From contig JAMYHL010000097.1 of NCBI GenBank assembly GCA_025531455.1, forward strand, positions 1 through 64,000: DNA of 64,000 nucleotides, given 5' to 3'. This DNA is from Apiotrichum sp. Y4204. Lineage: Eukaryota > Basidiomycota > Tremellomycetes > Trichosporonales > Trichosporonaceae. The position numbers were made by a program, and so were the translations under genes. Within the stretch, counting starts at the first letter, position 1; each line of letters opens with the position of its first letter. This document shows positions 46,596 through 56,276 of this stretch, piece by piece. Below the pieces are notes generated by a model. That model was not told where the DNA came from. It did no database searches and saw only the letters and a list, made by a program, of their open reading frames with translations.

Positions 46596-47901
46596 TCACA
46601 TGATGACAAGGACGGCAGCGATGTAGGCAACGATCGCGGGGGGCGCGTACGCGCAAGGCACATACGAGTGCTCGGCGATGGAGCCCTGCGCCCAGTGGTA
46701 GCCCTCCTCGAAAGTGGAATTCTGGATCGCGGCGATAATCTCGTCCATGGCAGCGACGGATTTTCCATGGTGCTGATCGGTATTGTTGATCCCGTTGTGG
46801 ATAGCGGAGGTGGCGTGGGCGATCTCGCCGAGGGCGGAGGGGATAGCGGCGTTGGTATCCTGAAGCTGCTCAGTCTTGTGCATGTCGTTGTGGATGGCCG
46901 CAATGACGGGGACGACCTCGCCAATGGCCGAGGGGACGGGTCCACCGCGTTCCTGGCGCTTCTTGGCGTTTGTGGCCTTTGCTCCACCAAAGATGCCAGC
47001 AATGGCGTCGAGGAGTTTCGTGTCGGCCGAGGCGGAGTCGTCGGGGTGCTCAGTGGCAGTGCTAGCGGGGATCTCGTGGGGCGGCTCGCTGCTCGTCGGC
47101 TTCATCAGCCCGAGGAAGCCACCGATGGCGTCGGCAACGTCCGCGCCGGCAGGGTCGGTGTTTGTTGCGTTCACCAGTCCGAGAACGTCATCGATGGCGT
47201 TCACAACGTTGGTGGGCGTGGGGTCGGCGGTCGTGGCGTTAGTTGCGTTCGTGGCCTTCGTGGGGTTCGTTGCGTTGAACAGCCCGCGGAAGCCATCGAT
47301 GGCGTCGACAATGGCGGTGCGCGCGGGGTCATCGGGGCGCTTGGTGGTCATAGTGGTAGGGAGGCGGGTGGTGTTAAAGATGTCGGTGGTCGAGTTCCCG
47401 GCGGTGGGCTTGGCACTGGATGGAGTGGGAGTGGGTTCGGGAGTCTCATCGACCTCGGACTCGCACTGGAAGTTAGTGGCTAGAGAGCGTGCAAGACGTA
47501 CCTCTTCCTTGGGGTAGAAGGTGATAACCTTGCCGTTGCCTGCGGCCGCGGCCGAGTTCATATGCTCGACGACCTGGCCGCTGCCGGAGCAGAGACCGAG
47601 GCGGTAAAACTGGTACTCTTGGTCCGAGAGGGCCTTGCAATGCCTGAACTGTGAGCTGGGTACGGGAGGTATTGTTTGGGCTCTTTGAATTGTTTGGTCC
47701 GTTTAATGCCACAACCCGAGCAGTCCGTAGTACTCACTCGTTAACACAGGCGCGGTACGCCACAAGGTCATGACACCAGTGGTCGGTGCAAGGGTGGCAC
47801 TCGTACTCGACGTGGAACGCATACGCGACGAAGATGTAAGGGAGAGACCTGACGGAGGCGAGGAACGCCCAAGTGGCGAAGATTAAGAAGAGGGCGATCA
47901 T
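46596..47901 (-). CDS. Secreted protein with two families of helical repeats, unknown function
   Basis: Three exons (47901-47738, 47643-47502, 47465-46596) join in frame to 391 residues. The ATG at 47901 begins a hydrophobic signal sequence (MIALFLIFATWAFLAS). Residues ~30-100 are Cys-rich (YECHPCTDHWCHD...CVNE, HCKAL, LGLCSG). A Thr/Pro linker with N-glycosylation sites follows. Four related segments then recur at about 153-169, 188-204, 211-226 and 252-268, with the pattern DAIxGhxGLhxATN. A dibasic KKR site (about 270-272) follows the fourth. A second repeat type then occurs (PSAIGEVVPVIAAIHND, PSALGEIAHATSAIHNG, and a shorter DEIIAAIQNS). The C-terminus is hydrophobic (AIVAYIAAVLVIM), like a GPI-anchor or tail-anchor signal. 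I know no such family. A cell-surface or secreted role is inferred from the signal, cysteines and glycosylation sites. Confidence 0.85.
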
Positions 47902-48481
47902 CGTTGTGGAAGGCAACTTGGAGATGAGGTTGGAGATGGATTCTGGGAAGGTGTGAGGAGTAGAGGCTATGTGGTGAATTGAGAGGAGAGAGAGAGTGAG
48001 TGAATGAAAGCCGGAGCTGTTCTCAGAGGTTGGATTATATCCTGCGAGTCTATCTCAGAAACTACTCGGACACGGCTTGGTCGTCGTCGCCAGAGTGAAG
48101 GCGGGATAGGGGATGTGGTACGTGATATGTGTGTGTGTGTTGGTATGTCTCGCACCGTTACCTCCTGCAAGCATTGCAGAGGAGCTGGTCGGCGGACACA
48201 CAGGACGAAAGGCCGCGTTTGTGGGGGTGTGTGTTCGTTTGCACAGTCTCAACTGCCACAGTCGCACTCATATTGGTGCCACACGGATTAGTTCAGCCAT
48301 CGTTATTGGGGCGAAGGGCTGATCCTCGATCCACAATCCACGATCAGCGGATCAGCGGATCCGCACCAACTGGTATTCTTGAACACGCACGTGGCGGTGC
48401 CACAAACCTTCATTGTTCATTCCTTGTGACTGCGACAGACAAAAATCCTCTTAGCCTCGCACCCAGAATCGCTGACACAAT

Positions 48482-48560
48482 ATCGCTATGGCCTAGTGGG
48501 ACGGCGCCAGGCTCATATTGTGACACCTGGAGATCGCAGGATCGAAACCTGCTGGCGATA
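48482..48560 (+). tRNA. Probable initiator tRNA-Met(CAT) with a 7-nt intron
   Basis: Acceptor ATCGCTA pairs with TGGCGAT, giving the A1-U72 pair typical of eukaryotic initiator tRNA. The D arm closes GCC/GGC, the anticodon stem is CCAGG/CCTGG, and the T arm is GCAGG-ATCGAAA-CCTGC. The T loop ATCGAAA, with A54 and A60, is an initiator hallmark; elongator tRNAs have T54. The loop reads CTCATA then seven extra bases then A, so anticodon CAT with an intron after position 37. Mature length 72 nt. TTTTT at 48584-48588 is a Pol III terminator. One deviation: base pair 29-41 is A-T rather than the G-C of the usual three-GC initiator stem, so a pseudogene or lineage variant cannot be excluded. Confidence 0.78.
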
Positions 48561-48565
48561 GACCT

Positions 48566-48581
48566 GATCCTGATCAGGATC
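48566..48581. repeat. 16-bp perfect palindrome
   Basis: GATCCTGATCAGGATC is its own reverse complement. It lies 5 nt after the tRNA and just before its T5 terminator, so it would form a hairpin in the primary tRNA trailer. Confidence 0.85.
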
Positions 48582-48986
48582 CATTTTTGACCAAGGACGT
48601 TCCTTTTTCATGATGCAGACTCGCCGTGCGTGGCCCGTATGAACGCCTCGACATGTTGCACACACCTGCGCTCGCTGCGCTGCCCCAGAGAGTACATGAA
48701 AATGGTTGAGTAGAGATCAGTGAGGAGTGATTAGTAATCAACAGTGCACAAAATATCCGGAACAATGCTCCCTCCATGGCCTGAACGAGTACACGGCTCT
48801 GCGGTCAGCAATTGGAGAGGGTGAACGTACATGCGGAGATTGGGAAGACTCGAGGGACTCACCATTTACCATCCAACTCACCATTTACCATCCAACATCC
48901 TGCGTCCATAATCCACAATCCACCGCACTCTAATCCGGTTGCACCACACCTGGAGTCTAGCGATGCATGGCCTACGCTACGTACAA

Positions 48987-50242
48987 CTACTGCTGGGTGG
49001 TCTGCTGGGGGAGGAGCTGGAGACGGCCCGCCAGCTCGACCTGTGAGCGGACGAGGTTGGCGAGGAACGAGACGGTGAGCGTGTCCTGGAGACCCTCCTT
49101 GACGCCCTCACCGTCGTCGGCGCCCTCGTTCTGCGACCACCGGCCAACACCCTCGAGCAAGTACCGTCCGACCTCGGGGTCGCCCTTCTCCTCGCCCGAG
49201 TTGACCTTCTGCACGTACGCGAGAGCAGTGTCAATGAGACCGCTGAGCTCGTTGAGGGAGGAAGAGAGGGTCGGGAGAGGGGGGAGAGACGGGGACGGAG
49301 TGGGGTTGGTGGTGAGGAGGTCAACTGGAGAGTGTTAGTAATTGGCTTGGGTAGACGAAAGGTTCGGACTGGGGTGTGGGAGGTGAAACCATGGTCATAA
49401 TGATCGTCCGCAGCTCAATCACACGACCACATTTCCACCCTCCACACCAACATATCGACCCTTGCCTCAAATGTTCTCTGGCAACACAATCTGATACTCA
49501 CGGCCAGCACGCTCCGAGTCGGCGTACTTGATGTTAACCGGAACAGGGAGGAAGACGCAGTTCTCGGGCTTGGGGTTGAGACCGAGGGAGGTGGAGGCCC
49601 AGCCCTTGATGCCGAGGCCCTTGGTGCCGGAGGGGTCGACCTCGGTGTCAACGGTGACGTGGATGGCCTGGGCAGCGCCGGTCTCCTGGGCAAAGTAGTT
49701 CTGGATGAGAGCCGAGTAGCCGTTGAGCTCGGGGTGGGTGGCGTACCATCCGACAATCGACTCCTTGATACCGTTCTTGGCGAGCAGCTCCATCATGCCC
49801 TGGTGGAACGGCATGTCAATCGCGACCTGCTCCTCGCCCTCCGAATGGGGCACGGCAAAGCTCGAGCGCACCTCCACGACCTGTCCATCCTCGCTGCGCG
49901 TGCCGAGAAGCGTACCGATGACACGCGGTGCGGTCGAGTCCGCCGGCCGCCTCGAGTGGTGCGAGATGATCGACGCGATCACCGACGGGTGAATCGTAAT
50001 GAGCGAGGGCGGGCGGCTGGGTGTGAGCAACAGCATATAAGACTTATATGGCAGCAAGAGGGGGATGGGACAATACAGGATATGTTGGACACGACCACGA
50101 CACGGACCGCATGGTGATGAAAAAAACCATTCTGCCAACTTCCTCCCCGCCGCCATCCGTCCGAATGCCAGACTCACTTTGCCGCGGTGCCCATGTACGT
50201 CTTGTCGAGGAGAATCGCGGACGAAGGAGCGTCGAGCGACAT
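48987..50242 (-). CDS. Translation initiation factor eIF3 subunit F
   Basis: Three exons (50242-50178, 50016-49502, 49324-48987) join in frame to 305 residues, the usual size. It is an MPN-domain subunit of the eIF3 complex that organises 43S pre-initiation. The MPN signature is clear: TIHPSVIASIISHHSRR, RVIGTLLGT, FAVPHSE, then GWYATHPELNGYSALIQNYF. The metal-binding JAMM motif (HxHx7Sx2D) is incomplete here, as expected for the eIF3f/eIF3h MPN-minus branch, so no isopeptidase activity is predicted. The C-terminal half has the helical bundle that packs against other eIF3 subunits (LNELSGLIDTALAYVQKV, FLANLVRSQVELAGRLQLL). It is divergent from a small conserved gene 304 bp away. Confidence 0.95.
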
Positions 50243-50546
50243 TTTGAAGTGTTTTTGTGAAGGATGAGATGAGGAGGACTGCCGTCTTTGTTGCTTCAAT
50301 GTCGGATGCGCTCCCCCTCGAACGTCGAAAGCTGGTCGTGTTTCGTGTACAAAAAGAAAATGGAATCCAGGACAAAAAACGTGGCAAAATGGGGGGGATA
50401 AATTACAATCACCTCTGGACCGATCTGGACATTCTTCGAAATGAGCTCATCGAGGTCGAGGCCCGAGATGCATCCCCTCCTGGCTGCGTGATGTTGTTGC
50501 CATTGCTCACTGCATGCATACATCCCCTCTCTTTCCCCCCTACACG
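50243..50546. promoter_or_regulatory. Bidirectional promoter, eIF3f / small conserved gene
   Basis: The 304 bp between two divergent start codons should hold both promoters. The half nearest 50546 is pyrimidine-rich. Confidence 0.55.
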
Positions 50547-50975
50547 ATGAGCTCCGGATCACCGACCAACGCGCCGCTCGCCATCGAAGACAAGGCGCAC
50601 AACGATGCCAACGACGGGGTCACGAGCCTCGAGGTCGACGGGCAGGCGATTAAGCTTGACAAGCTCGGCCCTATGATCGTCAACTCGGATGGTGTGAGTT
50701 TTGTGTCGGGAGGAGAGCAGAACAGCTGGCAGGGAACGGAATGACCGTCTGTTATATCAGATCCGCTGAGCTCCTTGATACCAAACTCAGTGTCACTCGC
50801 TGACACCCAGACTCTCTCTCGCATCACGAACTGGACCGAGATGTCGCAGATCGAGCGCGACCGCACGGTCCGGCTCCTCGTCAAGAAGCGCAACCTCGTG
50901 CGCATGAACAAGGTTGCCGAGACGGAGGGCGGTGACGGCGAGAAGGTTTCGGCTCTTGCGGAGCAGAAGCAATGA
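50547..50975 (+). CDS. Small conserved-looking fungal protein, 103 residues
   Basis: Two exons (50547-50693, 50811-50975) give 103 residues. The ATG at 50547 opens MSSGSPTNAPL. The core is LDKLGPMIVNSDGTLSRITNW followed by MSQIERDRTVRLLVKKRN. It crosses the splice junction exactly, which supports both the intron and the gene. To my knowledge proteins with a near-identical core are widespread in fungi and usually left unnamed. No catalytic motif is visible; the C-terminal part is a basic helix with an acidic tail. Its function is unknown. Confidence 0.85.
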
Positions 50976-51209
50976 GGACATTGCACCTGTGATATAGAGA
51001 AAGACGAATTGTTGCCATAGTATCATCTCCTCCCGAACATAGCATCCCACAACTTTACCAATATCCCAAGAGGAGGGGGCCCTAGACATCATATGGATCG
51101 CACTACATTCCTGCGACTTCCAGACCACATGCCTGTTAGCATCCACCTGTCGCCGGTCAGTCATTTCTCAAGTCAGTCGACGACCTAACATGAATGCTAC
51201 ATCTCAATG

Positions 51210-52475
51210 CTATATACACCTCGGCCAGAGCCCCTGCCCCACGAGTTCCGGCACGCCGCCCGCCTCAAACGCCGCGCGCAGCCACATCCTCACGTCCTCG
51301 ACCTCGGTGCCCGCCACGCGGATGATGCCCCCTGCCTCGCCGAGGGACGAGTAGCTCCATAGCAGCCCCGGCGGGAGGGGGACTTGAAACTGGCTGGTGC
51401 CATCGACAAGGCGCTCGAGTACACCGCGCAGCCCCGCAAGCTGTGGGCCGTACACCAGCGCTGTCGCGTATACGTTATACGGTGCCAAACGCAAAGCGAC
51501 TGGCGAAAGAGCCGATCCCTGCGACCGCGTGTCATACTCGGTGTTGTCGAGGACCATGCGCTCGCGCGCCACCACCCGGTCCTGCACCGTGATCTCGTTA
51601 CTGCTCGCGTAGTACGACATCGCCCACACCTCGGTGTCAGCTACGGGCTCGGCGGGATGGCGTGTCGTAGCCGGCCTGGTCTGTCGGTCGAGCTCTTCCC
51701 TGTCCTCCTTCACATCCGCATCCTTCCTCCCGTCACCCCACTTCCCCCACCTGCCCTGTGCGGTGACTCTCGTCGGAATTGGTGGTCGGTATCCGCGCCC
51801 CGAATTGACCCAGTCGAGGACGAGGGCGCCTGCGCCATCTGCGAGCTCGACGCGCTGCGCCTGCGCATACCGTGAATGGCGGAAGGGCGACACGGAATCC
51901 GGCAACAGCAACAGCAGCCCGCCAGCGCCGACACGCACGCGCATGCGCTGGCGCGTGAGTCCCGCCTCAACGGACGTGTCGCCGAACCCCTGCTCAGTCT
52001 CGTACCGCAGTCTATGAGCGTGCGGGCGGATCCCCGCGCGGTGCTTATACACTTTCGTACTGCCCTGCGTGAGGAGGACGAGCGTACACCCCGGATCGAT
52101 GGTCGCGTCGACGCGCACCGTGTCGCCGGCCACCAACCCGCCGCCGTACGCAATCACATACGCGACGCCCACGTTTGGCGGCTGCCCTGGGAGAGGAACG
52201 GGGGCGAGGAACTTGAGCGGGTAGGAGGCGCGCTGGGCCGCGAAGCGTGCGCGCGAGGGTTGCGTGAGGTGCAGCGTGCCCGCCCCCGGTGGGTCGTTTG
52301 GCGGCGGAGGAGCGGTGGACGTTACGGATTTCGTGGCGGCGGGGGGGTGCTGCGTCGCGGCTTGCGTCGCGGCCGTCATCCCGGGCAAGGAATGTCGTGC
52401 AGCGGTGGATGGATAGAAGTTGTAGAGGTAAGCTAGGTTACGATGATCTGGACATGTGATGTTGTTGGTGGGCAT
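51210..52475 (-). CDS. URE4: Urease accessory protein UreD
   Basis: Single exon of 421 residues from the ATG at 52475; a second ATG at 52379 (MTAATQ) gives 389 residues and may be the true start. UreD forms a complex with UreF and UreG that inserts nickel into apo-urease. Diagnostic features are LTQPSRARFAAQRASYPLKFL, AYGGGLVAGDTVRVD, LLTQGSTKVYKHR, LLLLPDSVSPFRHSRYAQ, LVLDWVNSGRGYR and, near the C-terminus, LLWSYSSLGEAGGIIRVAGT. Urease is the key urea-using enzyme of Tremellomycetes (URE1 apoenzyme with accessory genes URE4, URE6 and URE7 in Cryptococcus). The other urease genes are not in this window. A charged insert (KEDREELDRQ) separates the two halves. Confidence 0.94.
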   Translation of the reverse strand: MPTNNITCPDHRNLAYLYNFYPSTAARHSLPGMTAATQAATQHPPAATKSVTSTAPPPPNDPPGAGTLHLTQPSRARFAAQRASYPLKFLAPVPLPGQPPNVGVAYVIAYGGGLVAGDTVRVDATIDPGCTLVLLTQGSTKVYKHRAGIRPHAHRLRYETEQGFGDTSVEAGLTRQRMRVRVGAGGLLLLLPDSVSPFRHSRYAQAQRVELADGAGALVLDWVNSGRGYRPPIPTRVTAQGRWGKWGDGRKDADVKEDREELDRQTRPATTRHPAEPVADTEVWAMSYYASSNEITVQDRVVARERMVLDNTEYDTRSQGSALSPVALRLAPYNVYATALVYGPQLAGLRGVLERLVDGTSQFQVPLPPGLLWSYSSLGEAGGIIRVAGTEVEDVRMWLRAAFEAGGVPELVGQGLWPRCI

Positions 52476-54020
52476 CTGGCCACCTGGCCGTTATCTGCTA
52501 TCTCCGAGAAGCGATAATAATAGCCCGGTCAAGGTGGTGTATATCCGCACATCCACACTGATCCGGCGGCGATGAGCTTTAACCACACACCGCAGAGCGT
52601 TCGTTGCCTTCTTGCTGTCTGCTCCGTCGCGCTCTTGAATGACCACCACATGCCAAGCATGCCGTTGCCCGGGAGCCCGTCGCGCCCATTGGCATCGCGA
52701 TGCATGTGGTGGCCCAGACTCATAAGCTCATAAATGGCAGTACAGCATAGCGATGTACCTGGTGCCCTGACCCTCTCTTCTCGTTGGCTCACTGGTGGCG
52801 ACTGTTCAGATGCACTGGGTGGCCCCCACTGGTACCCCAGTGGCCAGTGGCCACACTCCTGCCAAGCCAAACCATCACCATGCATTTGGCTCTGGGCTAC
52901 TCGACTGCATTCTCGCTGCATCTAGCATCCTCGCTGCCCCTTGTGTGCGACGATGTCCTCTTGACTCATGGATCAAGGTCGGATCGGGAGGAACCCGGTG
53001 GCGCATCCAGGGCGATCCGGACGCCGACTTTGCGAACTTGGAGATCAAGGCTATCATGGATCCTGGGATTCGGCACGCTGTACGTGATGTGGGTGGCTTG
53101 CAGGTTGTGGGTCGCCAGTCCGGCCGATGGGACGCAGCACTTCGCGTGCAGCGCGAGCAGACTTCTGTTACTCAGGCCTTGCGGCGTTGAGCGATGGGGG
53201 TTTGTATGCGCGGTCTTGAATGCCCGGCGCGCCCGACGCGCCTGTGGGGTATCATGTGGGATAGCAGCATGCAGATGGATGCCGAGGCCGACTTTGCTTG
53301 CACTACTATTTACTACTCACTGTTGTTGCCACCTTTGGACAACTCGGCACTACCACTGCGCAGCAAGTAGTAATCCTTCACAGCCGACTAGTAATGCATT
53401 GATCATTGATGCTTGGGTCTCTTCGTCTCCCCATCATTCTTAATCTTCTCTCCATCTCTCTTCGTCTCTCTACACTGCTCGCCCCACCTCCTCCTCGGCG
53501 ACCACTCGGCCACAGCTCCCCCCCCCCCCCGAACCCCTGGTGTGTGTGTGCGCATATCCAACCTTAATTCCCTTGCCGTTCTGGCCAAATTAAGGTTTGC
53601 CTTATTCCTTGTCTTCGCCGTTCCCTCTCGTGAGCCCGCTGTCCGCTATCCGCGCTACGGCGTAACGGTGCTGAGATCCCGTCGCACCGTCGTCGCCCCC
53701 GCCCGCGTGGACGTCGTCCCTGGTCCCCACCAAAACATTGCGACCGGGAGTGGCCAAGGTTTTTTTCTCTGAGGCAGCAACGCATTCCACCTCTAAGCAC
53801 GCGAAACACGACAACGCAGCAACCGGTCGGCCGCCGACTGCAACCTTTTGCAATCTTTCGCCAACGTGCAGCATTGTCACCAATCGAAGTCGATCGAGCC
53901 CCGAGATTCCGAGAGCTTGAGCACCACGCGATTTTCATCTCATCCCTAGCATTCCTATCATCCCTCCTCTTCTCATCTCTCATCTCTCACCTCCACATCC
54001 AATCTTAAATTTCAGCCACC
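52476..54020. other. 1.5-kb intergenic region
   Basis: Between the UreD start (minus) and the lipid kinase start (plus), so it carries two divergent promoters. It contains a C10 run near 53520 and a pyrimidine-rich leader at 53.93-54.02 kb. Several overlapping frames lack any recognisable domain, so no gene is called. Confidence 0.5.
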
Positions 54021-55899
54021 ATGAGCAAGCTGGATCTGCCATGTGTGCTACACAACGACAAGAGAGGTCTCCTGTCAATTGAGGACGACAAGCTTGATGT
54101 CCTGCAGCTGTCTGCTGATGGTCAGCGTGAGTATCAGTCCCTCCACTTGACGCGCCACTGGATCGGCGCCATGCCTTCAACTCCTGGAAGACTCTTTGCC
54201 GCGACTGCGCTGACGTCTAGCGCCCAGCCGGCTTCTCTCCTGTCCGATACGTCTCGTGCTGCGTGCCCGCATTGCTCCGGCCGAGGCCGACAAGCCTCGC
54301 CGGCTCGAGCTGTTCGCGCTCCGCCAAAAGTCGGCCAAAACCACCTCGCTCACCCTCCGCAAGATCCATGTCCTCATCGAGCCGACGCACCATGCCGACG
54401 GGGACGAGTGGGTCGCCGCCCTCATGGACAAGGCATACGCCGTGACCAAGCCGTTCCGCCGCGTTCTGCTTATCGTCAACCCCGTTGGCGGTCGCGGGAA
54501 GGCGGTCACCATGGTCAACGACCAGGTCATGCCTCTCCTCGAGGCCGCAGGGTGTAAGGTCGAGCTGATGGTGACAAAACACGCCGGCCATGCCGAGGAG
54601 ATCACCCGCGCGATGGACATCGAAAGCTTTGAGTGAGTGACTGAAGAGGGGGAATTACTGTCAATCAAACAGAATCTAATAACAACAGTGTCATCGCCTC
54701 AGCGTCCGGTGATGGAACGTTGTACGAGATTCTGAACGGCCTCGGAGCGCGCCCCGACGGTCGCCGTGCGCTGCGGGTGCCGATTGCCCCGATCCCCACG
54801 GGATCTGCATGTGCGGCGTGTACGAACATCTTTGGTTCCAAGGACACGTTCAACATGGCGCTCGCAGCGTTGAATGTTATCAAGGGCCAGCCGTTCCCAA
54901 TCGACCTGTGTTCGGTCATGCTGCTGCCGTCGCGTGAGCGGCGGATATCGTTCCTGTCCACCGCACTCGGCCTCATGGTCGACGCCGATATCGGTACCGA
55001 GCACCTCCGTTGGATGGGCGACACCCGCTTCATGTACGGTTTCCTCCGTGGCGTCGTGGCCAACAAGCCGTGCAAGGCGCGTTTGAGGCTCGACGTTGTG
55101 TCGGACGACAAGCTAGAGATGGCGCGCGTCGCTCGTGAGGCCGCGGCCCGCGAGTCGCCGAAGGTTGTGGGAGGAGGCACGAATCCCCTGGAGCTAATCC
55201 ACGGCGTCCAGAAGGAGCCCGTGAGCGCAAACGGCAACGTGATGACGGCTGCCGAGACGAACGGTGGCGAGGAGGGGGCGAATGGAAACGGGCCAGAGGA
55301 GGAGGACGGCGAGCTCCCCCCGCCGCGCCTGCTCGAGCCGGATGACAACTGGGTCACCATCGAGTCAAACGACTCGAAGGGAACGGGACAGGTCATCCCG
55401 GGCGAGAAGAACGGAGGGTGGAAGGATGGGCAGGGCTTCCTCTTCTTCTACGCCGGCTTGCAGCCTTGGGTCTCGCGTGACCTGAACCAGTTCCCCGTCG
55501 TGCGTCCCGGCTCTGGTGTCATTGACATTGCCATCCAGGCGCGCGTCCCCCGCAAAGTCCTCCTCAGCGGAGTCGACGGCGCGGCGCACGGCTCGACCTT
55601 CTGGTATGACGCGCAGCACTACTACAAGGGTGGGTATAGAGACTGCAAGAAGAGATGCGGTGCTAACCGCAGTGCGTGGCTTTGTCGTCGAGAACCTCGA
55701 CAAGGCCAACCAGCCGGCCTTCACGATCGACGGCGAGGCGTTCCCGTGGGACTCGTTCCACGTCGAGGCGCTCCCCCGCGCGGCTACCATGCTCAGCCTC
55801 GACGGCCGATTCTACCACTCGTCGTTTGTCACCTCGAGCACGGTCGGCCTGACGGGTAAGAACGCCAAGTACAGCAGCCAGAGCGTGGCGAAGAAGTAG
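54021..55899 (+). CDS. Sphingoid long-chain base kinase / diacylglycerol kinase family protein
   Basis: Four exons (54021-54126, 54221-54632, 54689-55629, 55673-55899) join in frame to 561 residues. The family phosphorylates sphingoid bases (Lcb4/Lcb5, sphingosine kinase). Motifs: VLLIVNPVGGRGKA (the nucleotide-binding start of the catalytic domain), ASASGDGTLYEILNGLG (SGDG at 179-182), FGSKDTFNMALAALNVIKGQP, and a distal FLFFYAGLQPWVSRDLNQFPV and FVVENLDKANQPAFTIDGE. This order is that of fungal sphingosine kinases. The loop normally reading GSGNA reads GSACA here (Gly211-Ser-Ala-Cys214). A long acidic/Gly-rich insert (EEGANGNGPEEEDGEL) separates the lobes. The 5' splice of exon 2 is my reconstruction. 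Confidence 0.87.
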
Positions 55900-56276
55900 G
55901 CCCATTGCCAAAACCGGGCCCAAAGAAGGCTTCTAAGGAGCTAGCTAAGAGGTCGACAGAAAAGACCGGCAACGCCCTCAACTGCCGCTTCGCATATCTA
56001 GTAAGACGCCGTATGTGTTCGCATCCGCCGCGCGCAGCCATCTGTCAGGACATCAACATATCCGATCATGGTACACATCATAGATTTTGTAGAACATCGC
56101 CATAGTACAGTACAGACCATGATACACATCGTCCTCATCTACGGGGTATCAGATGTCATCATTGCAAGGAAGTCGTGGCTACAGGTTAATGCCGTTGAAT
56201 GCACGTTGTGATCTAGGTAAAATGCTCATGGCCCGCAGGCGCTGGGTATCTGCGTCCGAATCCGTCCTCCACCGCA
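55900..56276. other. Convergent intergenic region
   Basis: 3' regions of the lipid kinase gene and the AVT transporter gene. Nothing else is visible. Confidence 0.55.

Larger units (their letters stand above)
47902..48986. other. Intergenic region containing an initiator-like tRNA gene
   Basis: Promoter/leader of the secreted repeat protein on the left (GA- and GT-rich), the tRNA and a 16-bp palindrome in the middle, and the 3' region of eIF3f on the right. No protein gene is supported. Confidence 0.6.

Noticed and set aside
46587..47483. 298-codon plus-strand frame opposite the secreted repeat protein
   Set aside because: Shadow of the true minus-strand gene: it has no signal peptide or splicing logic, while the minus frame has both.
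52529..53443. Frames on both strands between UreD and the lipid kinase
   Set aside because: Overlapping, unsupported by domains; the region is expected to hold two divergent promoters.
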